NCBI GenBank assembly: GCA_903895195.1
Contig: CAITSZ010000005.1
Coordinates: 1-64,000 of the forward strand
Source: an uncultured Chlorobiaceae bacterium
GTDB taxonomy: Bacteria > Bacteroidota > Chlorobiia > Chlorobiales > Chlorobiaceae
Reading direction: 5' to 3'
Length of the DNA stretch: 64,000 bases
The first letter of the stretch is position 1, and every line of letters begins with the position of its first letter. Of this stretch, positions 56,597-64,000 are shown piece by piece. Under the pieces are notes generated by a model. It was given only the letters and a program-made list of their open reading frames with translations, was not told the DNA's origin and did not search any database. The position numbers and the translations under genes are program-made.

Positions 56597-58336
56597 ATGA
56601 ACATAGACAGGCGCCTTTTTCAACTCCTTAAAGAAGAGAGAGCGCCATTTATTTTTTCTTTGATTTCAGGAGTTATCGCATCGGGCTTACTGATAGCTCA
56701 GGCTTTTTATCTCAGCAGAGTCATTGACAGCGCTTTCATACAAAAAACCGGTTTAGAGAAGCTTTTGCCTCTTCTGGGCTTTTTTGCGCTTTTCAGCCTG
56801 CTTCGCATGGTTTTCAACTGGGCATCCAACAGTGAAGCCAACCGCGGAACGATTGCAATCCGTGAAAAAATATTCATCAGACTTATAGAGAGGGTAGGTT
56901 CTCTCGGACCGATCTACACTCGTTCGGTGCAAAGCGGAAGGCTCAGCACAACACTGCTTAAGGGCGTTGAAGCCCTCGATGCATATTATAGCCAGTATAT
57001 CCCCCAGATCTTTTTTGCGCTTTTTACCCCTCTCCTGATTGTCTGTACCATCTTTCCCGCTGATCCGGTCTCCGGCTGGATTCTGCTTGCTTCAGCGCCA
57101 CTTATTCCTTTTTTCATGGTAGTGATCGGAAAATCGGCAAGTGCAATGACGGAAAAGCAGTGGAAAACCATGAGCAGAATGAGCGGGTTCTTCCTCGATG
57201 TGCTGCAGGGGCTCCCGACTCTGAAACTCTTTGCTCAGAGCAGATCGCAGCGAGATACGATTGAAAAGACAGGGGAAACGTTCCGCCATGCAACCATGAG
57301 GGTGTTGAAAATCGCATTTCTCTCTTCGCTTACCCTTGAACTTGTAGGAACGATCGGCATTGCAATCATTGCTGTGGGCATTGGAATGCGTATGATGGAT
57401 GGCAAGCTAACCTTTCAACATGCGCTCTTCGTGTTACTGCTCACGCCGGATTTTTATCTTCCTCTGCGACAGCTCGGCACAAAATTTCATGCCGGTATGG
57501 AGGGCGTGAGTGCTTCAAAAGAGATTTTTGCCATCCTTGACAGGAGCACCCCTGCCGGCGGGGATACAACCGGTTTCTTAAAGCAGGATAGTGCTGGGAC
57601 GTGCCCTATTGTCTGCAGCAACCTGTCATACACCTATCCAGGAGCAACTCTTCAGGCAATTAATGGCATAACCTTTATCATCCCGGAAAGCAAGACCACT
57701 GCAATAATAGGACCAAGCGGTTCTGGAAAAAGCACAATGATCAACCTGCTTTTACGCTTTCTTGAACCAGGTGCAGGCAGTATTACCATTAACAACTGTC
57801 CAATTCATGATATTCCTCTTGAGAAGTGGCATCGCCAGATATCCTGGGTTCCACAACACCCTTACCTGTTCAACGCCAGCCTGAAAGAAAATATTCTTCT
57901 GGCACGTCCGAATGCATCGGAAGAGGAAATGAATGCAGCACTTACTAAAACAGGCCTTGCTTCTTTTGTTACCTCTCTTCCGGACGGACTTAACACAATG
58001 ATAGGTGAACAAGGGTCGAGATTAAGCGGAGGAGAAGCGCAAAGGGTCGCTCTTGCGAGAGCATTTCTTAAAAACGCTCCCCTTCTGATACTCGATGAGC
58101 CGACATCACATACCGACCCTGAGCTGGAAGCTGCGCTGCGAAACTCCATGGAAGAACTGATGGAAGGGCGAACGACTATAATTATTGCACACCGCCTGGA
58201 AACAATACGCTCTGCTGACCAGATAGTGGTGTTGAGTCATGGAAAAATCACCCAGTGCGGAACACACGATGAACTCTTCACGGCAGGTGGCTTTTACCGT
58301 GATGCCTTGCTGCTTCAACAGGAGAGTTCACTATGA
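56597..58336 (+). CDS. cydD: ABC transporter CydD (cysteine/glutathione exporter half)
   Basis: 579 residues: six TM helices (~18-305) and an ATPase domain with Walker A GPSGSGKST (~375), signature LSGGEAQRVALARA and Walker B LLILDEPTS. The TMD sequence (SRVIDSAFIQKTGLEKLLPLLG, in part; YYSQYIPQIFFALFTPL) matches CydD. With CydC it exports cysteine and glutathione to the periplasm and is needed for bd oxidase and c-type cytochrome maturation. It overlaps cydC by four bases. No cydAB is in the window. Confidence 0.92.
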   Translation: MNIDRRLFQLLKEERAPFIFSLISGVIASGLLIAQAFYLSRVIDSAFIQKTGLEKLLPLLGFFALFSLLRMVFNWASNSEANRGTIAIREKIFIRLIERVGSLGPIYTRSVQSGRLSTTLLKGVEALDAYYSQYIPQIFFALFTPLLIVCTIFPADPVSGWILLASAPLIPFFMVVIGKSASAMTEKQWKTMSRMSGFFLDVLQGLPTLKLFAQSRSQRDTIEKTGETFRHATMRVLKIAFLSSLTLELVGTIGIAIIAVGIGMRMMDGKLTFQHALFVLLLTPDFYLPLRQLGTKFHAGMEGVSASKEIFAILDRSTPAGGDTTGFLKQDSAGTCPIVCSNLSYTYPGATLQAINGITFIIPESKTTAIIGPSGSGKSTMINLLLRFLEPGAGSITINNCPIHDIPLEKWHRQISWVPQHPYLFNASLKENILLARPNASEEEMNAALTKTGLASFVTSLPDGLNTMIGEQGSRLSGGEAQRVALARAFLKNAPLLILDEPTSHTDPELEAALRNSMEELMEGRTTIIIAHRLETIRSADQIVVLSHGKITQCGTHDELFTAGGFYRDALLLQQESSL

Positions 58337-60060
58337 AAATATTTTTCAGATTGACGGCACTCGTCAAGCCATATTTCTGGTGGATGGCGCTTGCTGCTCT
58401 TATTGGATTTGCCACAACCGGAAGCGGTATTGGACTGCTGATGACTTCAGCTTATATCCTCGCAAAAGCGGCTTCACAGCCGACTATGGCAGCTCTGGAG
58501 CTCAGCATTGCAGGAGTTAGATTGTTCGGTCTTGCTCGTGGCGTGCTCCGTTATGCTGAACGACTGATCTCACATAACATCACGTTCAAGATTCTTACAA
58601 AATTGCGCTTATGGTTTTATGATGCCATAGAACCGCTCGCACCCGCAAGGCTCATGCACTTCAAAAGCGGTGACCTCCTGCAGCGTATTGTTGATGACAT
58701 TCAAAGCCTTGAAAATATATATACAAGAGTTCTCGCTCCACCATTGACAGCAATACTTGTTGCTGCACTGATGTGGTTTCTTCTTGGAGTATACTCTATA
58801 CAGGCAGCGCTACTCATCCTGCTTTTCCATCTTCTTGCCGGCATCGGCGTACCACTTTTCAGCGCCTGGTTGAGCCGTGGCGTACAGATAGGAATCATGA
58901 AGCATAAAACCGTGCAGCAGGTTCTTGCTCTCGATCTTTTTCAGGGCATCGGTGAACTTCAGGTGTACGGAAAACTCCCTGAACACCTTGAACAGTTGCA
59001 CTCTGCCGAAAAAAGCAAACTTGAGCTCCAAAGAAAAAATGCTTTGATAGAGGGTATGCACGACTCACTCACCGGGCTTCTTATGAACGCGGCTGTCATA
59101 TCCATCTTATGGGCACTTATTCCTGCCGTTTCAACAGGAGGCATAAGCGGAATTTCACTGGCTGTCATAACACTGGCTGTCATAGCATCGTTTGAACCTT
59201 TTCTCCCACTGCCAGCCACAGTCAAACACCTCGAAGCAGACAAACATGCCGGGGAACGACTTTTTGAAATACTCGATGCAAAGCCGGAAACAGAAGCACC
59301 TGCCACTCCACTTCCCTTTCCGTCGAACCATGACATCAGTGTAGACAGACTGAGTTTCTCATACCCTGAGAGCATGACGAAAACACTCGACAGCATTTCT
59401 TTTTCCATACATACCGGCCAACACATTGCTATAGTTGGGCCAAGCGGTGCAGGTAAATCAACGTTAACAGCACTCTTCATGCGCTTCTGGAACTGTTCGG
59501 AGGGAGAGATTTCAGTCGGTGGTTACAACATTTCACTGTTAGACCCGGAAGTGCTTCGGCGCAATATGTCACTGGTCTCGCAGCGAACATACCTTTTCGC
59601 AGAAACAATCAGGGAAAACCTTATTCTTGCTAAACCCGGTGCATCGGATGATGAACTTAAAACAGCTCTGTCTGCAGCGGGCCTGCCGCACTTCACCTCA
59701 AAACTTGATGAGTGGACAGGCCAGCATGGTATGAAACTCAGTGGAGGAGAGAGGCAGCGAATAGCCATTGCACGTATTCTTCTGCAAAACGCTCCGATAA
59801 TAATACTTGATGAGGCTACAGCAAACCTTGACGGACTAACAGAAAAAGAGGTTACCGAAACCCTTAAGGCCATTACCTCCGGCAAAACCCTTATTACAAT
59901 TACACACCGGTTGAAAGCAATGGAGCAGTATGACAAGATCCTTGTGCTCGACAAGGGGGCTATAACAGAAGAGGGCAAGCACCATGAGCTGATGGAAAAG
60001 GACGGCCTCTATAAAAGAATGTGGTCACTCCAGCATGAGGTGTCGGCAACTCTGATTTAA
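58333..60060 (+). CDS. cydC: ABC transporter CydC
   Basis: 575 residues. TM domain (WWMALAALIGFATTGSGIGL, LARGVLRYAERLISHNITFK), ATPase with Walker A GPSGAGKSTL, signature KLSGGERQRIAIARI and Walker B IIILDEATA. RYAERLISHN is typical of CydC. Forms the heterodimer with CydD. Confidence 0.92.
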   Translation: MKIFFRLTALVKPYFWWMALAALIGFATTGSGIGLLMTSAYILAKAASQPTMAALELSIAGVRLFGLARGVLRYAERLISHNITFKILTKLRLWFYDAIEPLAPARLMHFKSGDLLQRIVDDIQSLENIYTRVLAPPLTAILVAALMWFLLGVYSIQAALLILLFHLLAGIGVPLFSAWLSRGVQIGIMKHKTVQQVLALDLFQGIGELQVYGKLPEHLEQLHSAEKSKLELQRKNALIEGMHDSLTGLLMNAAVISILWALIPAVSTGGISGISLAVITLAVIASFEPFLPLPATVKHLEADKHAGERLFEILDAKPETEAPATPLPFPSNHDISVDRLSFSYPESMTKTLDSISFSIHTGQHIAIVGPSGAGKSTLTALFMRFWNCSEGEISVGGYNISLLDPEVLRRNMSLVSQRTYLFAETIRENLILAKPGASDDELKTALSAAGLPHFTSKLDEWTGQHGMKLSGGERQRIAIARILLQNAPIIILDEATANLDGLTEKEVTETLKAITSGKTLITITHRLKAMEQYDKILVLDKGAITEEGKHHELMEKDGLYKRMWSLQHEVSATLI

Positions 60061-60085
60061 ATCCGCCTCCATACAACAATCCGGC

Positions 60086-60604
60086 TCAAGGATTTTTTCC
60101 AAAATAGTGCAGACGCTCAGTATCAAAGCCTAATGATTTCGCACGTATAACCAATTCCTTCAAAAGCTTTGGTTCCATTTGAGGATCTTTGGACAAAATC
60201 CAGAAATATGCGGGATCACGGCCACAGACCATCGCCCAGCGGTAGCCAACCTTATCGAGCGCAATGATGTTGTAACTGGCATAAAAAGGACCGAAAAACG
60301 ATACTTTCAAAGCTCCTTTGCGGGTATCCCCGACAAAAACACCACGGCCTTCAATTGTCTGCACCTCTCTTTTTTTTCTGTCATATCCTTTATTCAATAC
60401 TTTAAGACTCCCGTCTTCAGAGGGTGTATATAACGCTGATACCTGCTCGAGATCCTTTTCAAACGAATTATCAATGCGGGCAACTTCATACCATGTCCCG
60501 AGAAAACGATCAATAGCAAAATTATCAACTACCGTAACCCCACGCGGAATACCCATACATCCGGCAAGAAGCAGTAGTAAAAGCACACACAGTTTTTTTA
60601 TCAT
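60086..60604 (-). CDS. blc: outer-membrane lipocalin (Blc family)
   Basis: 172 residues. Lipoprotein signal with lipobox LLAGC (~15). Lipocalin motif GTWYEVARIDNSFEK near the start; YNIIALDKVGYRWAMVCGRDPAYFWILSKDP in the barrel, in part. Bacterial lipocalins bind fatty acids or lysophospholipids at the envelope. Confidence 0.92.
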   Translation of the reverse strand: MIKKLCVLLLLLLAGCMGIPRGVTVVDNFAIDRFLGTWYEVARIDNSFEKDLEQVSALYTPSEDGSLKVLNKGYDRKKREVQTIEGRGVFVGDTRKGALKVSFFGPFYASYNIIALDKVGYRWAMVCGRDPAYFWILSKDPQMEPKLLKELVIRAKSLGFDTERLHYFGKNP

Positions 60605-60618
60605 GGCTTTTCATGTTT

Positions 60619-61533
60619 TTATGATTCAGAAATTCGATTTCTACAAGCTTCTCCGGGATACTCTATTTCAACTGTTGAGTGAAAAAGCCCATAACGCTCC
60701 ACAAGCATTCGGATCTCTTCTTTGAGCTTCATATAGGCTTCAACGTCAAGTTGAATATTGAGTTCCAAGTGCGCAGTAAACACTGAATGCTCGCCATCAA
60801 GCGACCATATATGAGCATGATGCACCGCATGAATATGCTGCAGCTGCTCAATCTCGCGGGTAATAACGGCAAGATCAAGTTCAGGCGGAACTGCCTGGAG
60901 AAAAACAGGCAGCATTGCCTTGAGATTTTTGATGACGCCTACAAGAATATAGAGGGTAATCAAAACGGCAAGAACGGGATCAAGCACAGGAAGATCCCAG
61001 AAGTAGAGAATAATGGCAACAACAAGTACTGCAACCCATCCAAGCACATCTTCCAGCAGGTGCAGGGCAACAACCCGTGAATTCATGCCCTTATCTTTTG
61101 ACAGCTTTGTCATCGCGAAACCGTTGACGCTGACACCGACAAGAGCAAGCAGAATCATTCCGCCGGCATCCGGGTGATGCGCTGCAAAAATACGGGGTAT
61201 GGCCTGAGCAAGAATAACAAGGGAGCTGGTGAGCAGCACCACGGTACTGATAAGCGCACCGAGAAGAGAGAACCGTTTATAGCCGTAAGAATATCGAGGG
61301 TTGCTTTTGCCATGAGAAACCTGTTCAAAATACCATGCCTGGCCCAAAGCAAACGAATCTCCAAGATCATGCACAGCATTGGCGAGAATTGCAGTACTCC
61401 CGGTTAACACTCCTCCAATAATTTCAACAGCAGCAAATCCAAGATTAAGAAAAAATGCAAGCTTTATGTTACCTGAGGCATGATGATGATCATGTCGATC
61501 ATGGGGACAAGACCCTGAGGCTGTATTACTCAT
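60619..61533 (-). CDS. cation diffusion facilitator family transporter
   Basis: 304 residues. A His-rich N-terminus (HDRHDHHHASG), then six TM helices with zinc-site signatures NAVHDLGDSFALGQA (TM2) and HLLEDVLGWVAVLV (TM5), and a cytoplasmic C-terminal domain (HAVHHAHIWSLDGEHSVFTAH). Exports Zn2+ or related divalent metals by proton antiport. It follows the blc gene on the same strand. Confidence 0.92.
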   Translation of the reverse strand: MSNTASGSCPHDRHDHHHASGNIKLAFFLNLGFAAVEIIGGVLTGSTAILANAVHDLGDSFALGQAWYFEQVSHGKSNPRYSYGYKRFSLLGALISTVVLLTSSLVILAQAIPRIFAAHHPDAGGMILLALVGVSVNGFAMTKLSKDKGMNSRVVALHLLEDVLGWVAVLVVAIILYFWDLPVLDPVLAVLITLYILVGVIKNLKAMLPVFLQAVPPELDLAVITREIEQLQHIHAVHHAHIWSLDGEHSVFTAHLELNIQLDVEAYMKLKEEIRMLVERYGLFHSTVEIEYPGEACRNRISES

Positions 61534-61640
61534 AAGATAGGGCGTGTAAAACCCGGGTTGCCGTTATTACAACTGACTGCATTCGGGTAAGACTCATACT
61601 GTAAAAATAGACCTTTCTTTTTAAACATAACAACAACCTT

Positions 61641-62537
61641 TCAATCAAATACTACAGTTTTTTTGCCATTTACAAGAATTCGGTGTTCGGCATGAAAACG
61701 AAGAGCTTTAGCAAGAACAAGACGTTCAAGATCGCGCCCTTTGCGGACAAGGTCGTCAAGAGAATCCTTATGGCTCACCCTTATGATGTCCTGAGCAATT
61801 ATTGGTCCCTGATCGAGCTCTTCAGTAACATAATGGCTTGTCGCTCCGATGATCTTCACTCCGCGTTCATAAGCCTGCCGGTAGGGACTGCTGCCGACAA
61901 ATGCAGGGAGAAATGAGTGGTGAATATTAATAATTCGGCTTTGATAACTCTTAACAAAGCGCGGCGAAAGAATCTGCATATAACGGGCAAGCACAATGGT
62001 ATCAATTGCATTGTCTTCAAGAAGGGCAACTTCCTGACACTCGATCGTCTCCTTATTCGCACTGTTGAGTGGAAAAACATGGAAAGGAATGCCATAGTGC
62101 GCTGCAAGCGGAGCAAGATCGTTATGATTTGATATGATCAATGGAATATCAACGGCAAACTCGCCGATACTGTTTCTCCATAGAATTTCAAGAAGACAGT
62201 GGTCGTATCGGGAAACAAATATTGCTATCCGGGTTTTAAGTCCGGTAAACCTGATTTTCCATTCAGCATCAAACTCTGTCGCCAGGGGTCTGAAGGCTTC
62301 CTCCAGTTCTGATAACGGCGTTGAATCACTTTCGGGGCTCCACAGTATCCTTACAAAAAAAATCTTTTCGACCGGATCCACATGCTCATCCAGATCAAGA
62401 ATATTTCCGCCACACTGATAAACAAAGTTTGAAATACGATAAACAAGACCGGCCCGATCAGGACAAGATAAAAGTAAAATAACATTCCGGGAGCTTTGAT
62501 CGGACGTAACCGTTGTTTCAGGGTTCATTATTATCAT
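61641..62537 (-). CDS. purU: formyltetrahydrofolate deformylase
   Basis: 298 residues. N-terminal ACT domain (~18-90; LLLSCPDRAGLVYRISNFVY, in part), then a formyltransferase domain with ISNHNDLAPLA, LARYMQILSPRFVKSY, NIHHSFLPAFVGSSPYRQAYERGVKIIGATSHYV (in part) and DQGPII. Catalytic Asn-His-Asp are in IISNHN, NIHHSF and the DQGPI block. It frees formate from 10-formyl-THF. ATG 62528 is an equally good start. Confidence 0.93.
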   Translation of the reverse strand: MIIMNPETTVTSDQSSRNVILLLSCPDRAGLVYRISNFVYQCGGNILDLDEHVDPVEKIFFVRILWSPESDSTPLSELEEAFRPLATEFDAEWKIRFTGLKTRIAIFVSRYDHCLLEILWRNSIGEFAVDIPLIISNHNDLAPLAAHYGIPFHVFPLNSANKETIECQEVALLEDNAIDTIVLARYMQILSPRFVKSYQSRIINIHHSFLPAFVGSSPYRQAYERGVKIIGATSHYVTEELDQGPIIAQDIIRVSHKDSLDDLVRKGRDLERLVLAKALRFHAEHRILVNGKKTVVFD

Positions 62538-62625
62538 GTTTTTTTATATGCATATACGCTGATTCAAAATTTAATGTATTATTATAATCGATCGATCACT
62601 GAGTGAAAATAAGTATTATTACCTC

Positions 62626-63249
62626 ATGAACAGATCTTTTACGTGGAGTCTGACCTTTACAGCCGTTATTCTGCTCTGCATCCTCAGTTATATCTTTATT
62701 GATATTCAAGTCGCATTATGGTTTCATACTCATAATAACAGATTGGCTAATGAGGTGTTCAACGTCATCACAGATTTTGGTGAATCACAGTGGTATCTTA
62801 TTGCAGGCTTGCTGGTATTTGCAGCTTTTCGAACTTCAAATCCCGCCAGAGCATATTCAGGCCTTTTTCTCTCCGTTTCCGTGGCAGTTTCGGGAATAGT
62901 TGCCGATATTATCAAGTATATCGCAGGTCGAGCAAGGCCGACCATCTATTTCAGTGAACATCTCTATGGATTCAGCTCTTTCCATTATGAGTTTGAATGG
63001 ACATCATTTCCCTCCGGCCATGCAGCAACAGCTTTCAGTGCTGCAATTGTACTGAGCACTCTCTACCCCCGATGGCGCCTCCTCTTCCTTTTTTCAGGAG
63101 CACTGATTGCATTCAGCCGCATTCTTCTCGCACAACACTATATCAGTGATGTCATTGCCGGTTCATTGTTAGGGATCATCTCCTCAATGGTGCTCTATAA
63201 CCTTTATTTTAAAACAAAACTTGATGTCTCAGCATCCCGGAAAATCTGA
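62626..63249 (+). CDS. PAP2-type membrane phosphatase
   Basis: 207 residues, about six TM helices. The three PAP2 motifs are present: KYIAGRARP (KX6RP), PSGHAAT (PSGH) and SRILLAQHYISDVIAG (SRX5HX3D). Probably dephosphorylates a lipid such as undecaprenyl diphosphate or phosphatidylglycerol phosphate. Its 3' end overlaps the next gene by 26 bases. Confidence 0.9.
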   Translation: MNRSFTWSLTFTAVILLCILSYIFIDIQVALWFHTHNNRLANEVFNVITDFGESQWYLIAGLLVFAAFRTSNPARAYSGLFLSVSVAVSGIVADIIKYIAGRARPTIYFSEHLYGFSSFHYEFEWTSFPSGHAATAFSAAIVLSTLYPRWRLLFLFSGALIAFSRILLAQHYISDVIAGSLLGIISSMVLYNLYFKTKLDVSASRKI

Positions 63250-64000
63250 AACTGCATGGTTTCTTGCTGCACTCGGATTTCTTATCCTTATCAGCTTCTT
63301 TTTAGGTCTGGGATCTGCACCGCTTTTTGATGTAGACGAAGGAGCGTTCAGCGAAGCGACGCGGGAAATGATGATCAGTAAAAATTATCTGACACCCTAC
63401 CTGAATGGCGCACCCCGTTTTGATAAACCAATTCTTTTTTACTGGGTTCAGCTTCTATGCGTCAAACTGTTCGGCATTAATGAGTTTGCATTCAGGCTTC
63501 CCTCTGCGCTGGCAGGAACAGCCTGGGCAACTTCGATTTTTCTTTTTGTGCGCAAAGAATCCGGCAACCGTCAGGCATTATTAGCCTCGGCCATAATGGT
63601 GCTGTCGCTGCAGGTAGTTGTAATCACTAAAGCAGCCATAGCCGATGGAGTGCTGAACTGCTTCCTTGCAATAACAATGTTTTCCCTGCTCAACCATTTC
63701 AAAACAGGCTCAAAACGTTCACTTTATATAACATTTGCTACTGCTGGTTTCGGGATGCTCACCAAGGGACCGATAGCGATACTTATACCCGCTGCAGTTT
63801 CTTTTTTGTTCGCTATTGAGGAGGGATCATTTAAAAAATGGATCAGGATGATCTTTAATCCTATAGGATTATTGCTTTTTATCTGCATTGCACTTCCATG
63901 GTATCTGCTTGAATACAGGGATCAGGGGATGGCTTTTATTGAAGGCTTTTTTGTAAGAGAAAACCTGAGCCGCTTCAACACCTCATTTGAAGGCCACTCA
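63224..64000 (+). CDS. ArnT-like glycosyltransferase (GT83/PMT family), truncated by the window end
   Basis: First 259 codons of a larger gene, starting at ATG 63224 inside the PAP2 gene. A TM helix (~12-30), then APLFDVDEGAFSEATREMM with the DE motif of the GT-C fold, NGAPRFDKPILFYWVQ, and at least four further TM helices. Such enzymes move a sugar from undecaprenyl phosphate to lipid A or another acceptor in the periplasm. The pairing with a PAP2 phosphatase, which recycles the carrier, supports this. Confidence 0.9.
   Translation, partial: MSQHPGKSETAWFLAALGFLILISFFLGLGSAPLFDVDEGAFSEATREMMISKNYLTPYLNGAPRFDKPILFYWVQLLCVKLFGINEFAFRLPSALAGTAWATSIFLFVRKESGNRQALLASAIMVLSLQVVVITKAAIADGVLNCFLAITMFSLLNHFKTGSKRSLYITFATAGFGMLTKGPIAILIPAAVSFLFAIEEGSFKKWIRMIFNPIGLLLFICIALPWYLLEYRDQGMAFIEGFFVRENLSRFNTSFEGHS

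Overview
The window is 64 kb of a mid-GC Gram-negative genome (outer-membrane porins, lipoprotein and Tol-type surface proteins). The protein set is most like Chlorobi (green sulfur bacteria, Chlorobium/Pelodictyon type): sulfur-centred amino-acid metabolism, hydrogenase maturation genes, beta-barrel porins and weak Shine-Dalgarno sites. This assignment is inferred from remembered family resemblance. No photosynthesis gene lies in the window, and a complete 2-oxoglutarate dehydrogenase, a cbb3 oxidase and CydDC show some capacity for oxygen.

Layout. (1) 1-2.2 kb: small accessory region with a broken zeta-toxin-like ATPase, an HATPase/DUF4325 regulator with a 21-bp-spaced operator array at its start, and a Nif11-like small protein. 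(2) 2.7-3.5 kb: ModE. (3) 3.66-13.8 kb: a sulfur/cysteine island. It opens with a short ORF carrying five consecutive Cys codons followed by a strong intrinsic terminator. Then come a DUF4395 membrane protein, an aberrant tRNA-Cys(GCA), O-acetylhomoserine sulfhydrylase, an orphan LuxR-type regulator, cysteine synthase, serine acetyltransferase, a family 2 encapsulin shell protein with an inserted cyclic-nucleotide-binding-like domain, its presumed cargo (a SufS-type cysteine desulfurase with a ~335-residue disordered N-terminus), and a cystathionine gamma-lyase/synthase. (4) 14-19 kb: envelope proteins and a two-component system. (5) 19.2-24.7 kb: sucA-sucB-lpd. (6) 24.7-30.7 kb, minus strand: hypA-B-F-C-D-E. 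(7) 30.8-47.3 kb: mixed housekeeping genes (pyrB, porin, usp, MHS transporter, uvrC, TPR protein, aroE, lspA, tatD, cyclophilin, YggS, purine nucleoside phosphorylase, mtnA). (8) 47.4-55.4 kb: complete cbb3 oxidase locus ccoNOQP-G-H-x-I-S plus a TauE/SafE-like protein. (9) 55.4-56.2 kb: small DUF2442-type genes. (10) 56.6-60.1 kb: cydDC. (11) 60-64 kb: lipocalin, CDF transporter, purU, PAP2 phosphatase and the start of an ArnT-like glycosyltransferase.

The most interesting region is the sulfur island. Serine acetyltransferase and cysteine synthase make cysteine, the desulfurase takes sulfur from it, and the encapsulin probably encloses the desulfurase. The poly-Cys leader ORF with its terminator, and the odd tRNA-Cys between the first two enzyme-side genes, suggest the island senses cysteine through translation. 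That link is inference and has not been tested. A second cross-cutting signal is a heptanucleotide tandem repeat (consensus GGCAGTT/G/C) that sits in the same reading frame inside the disordered linkers of two unrelated proteins, the desulfurase and the dehydrogenase E2 subunit.
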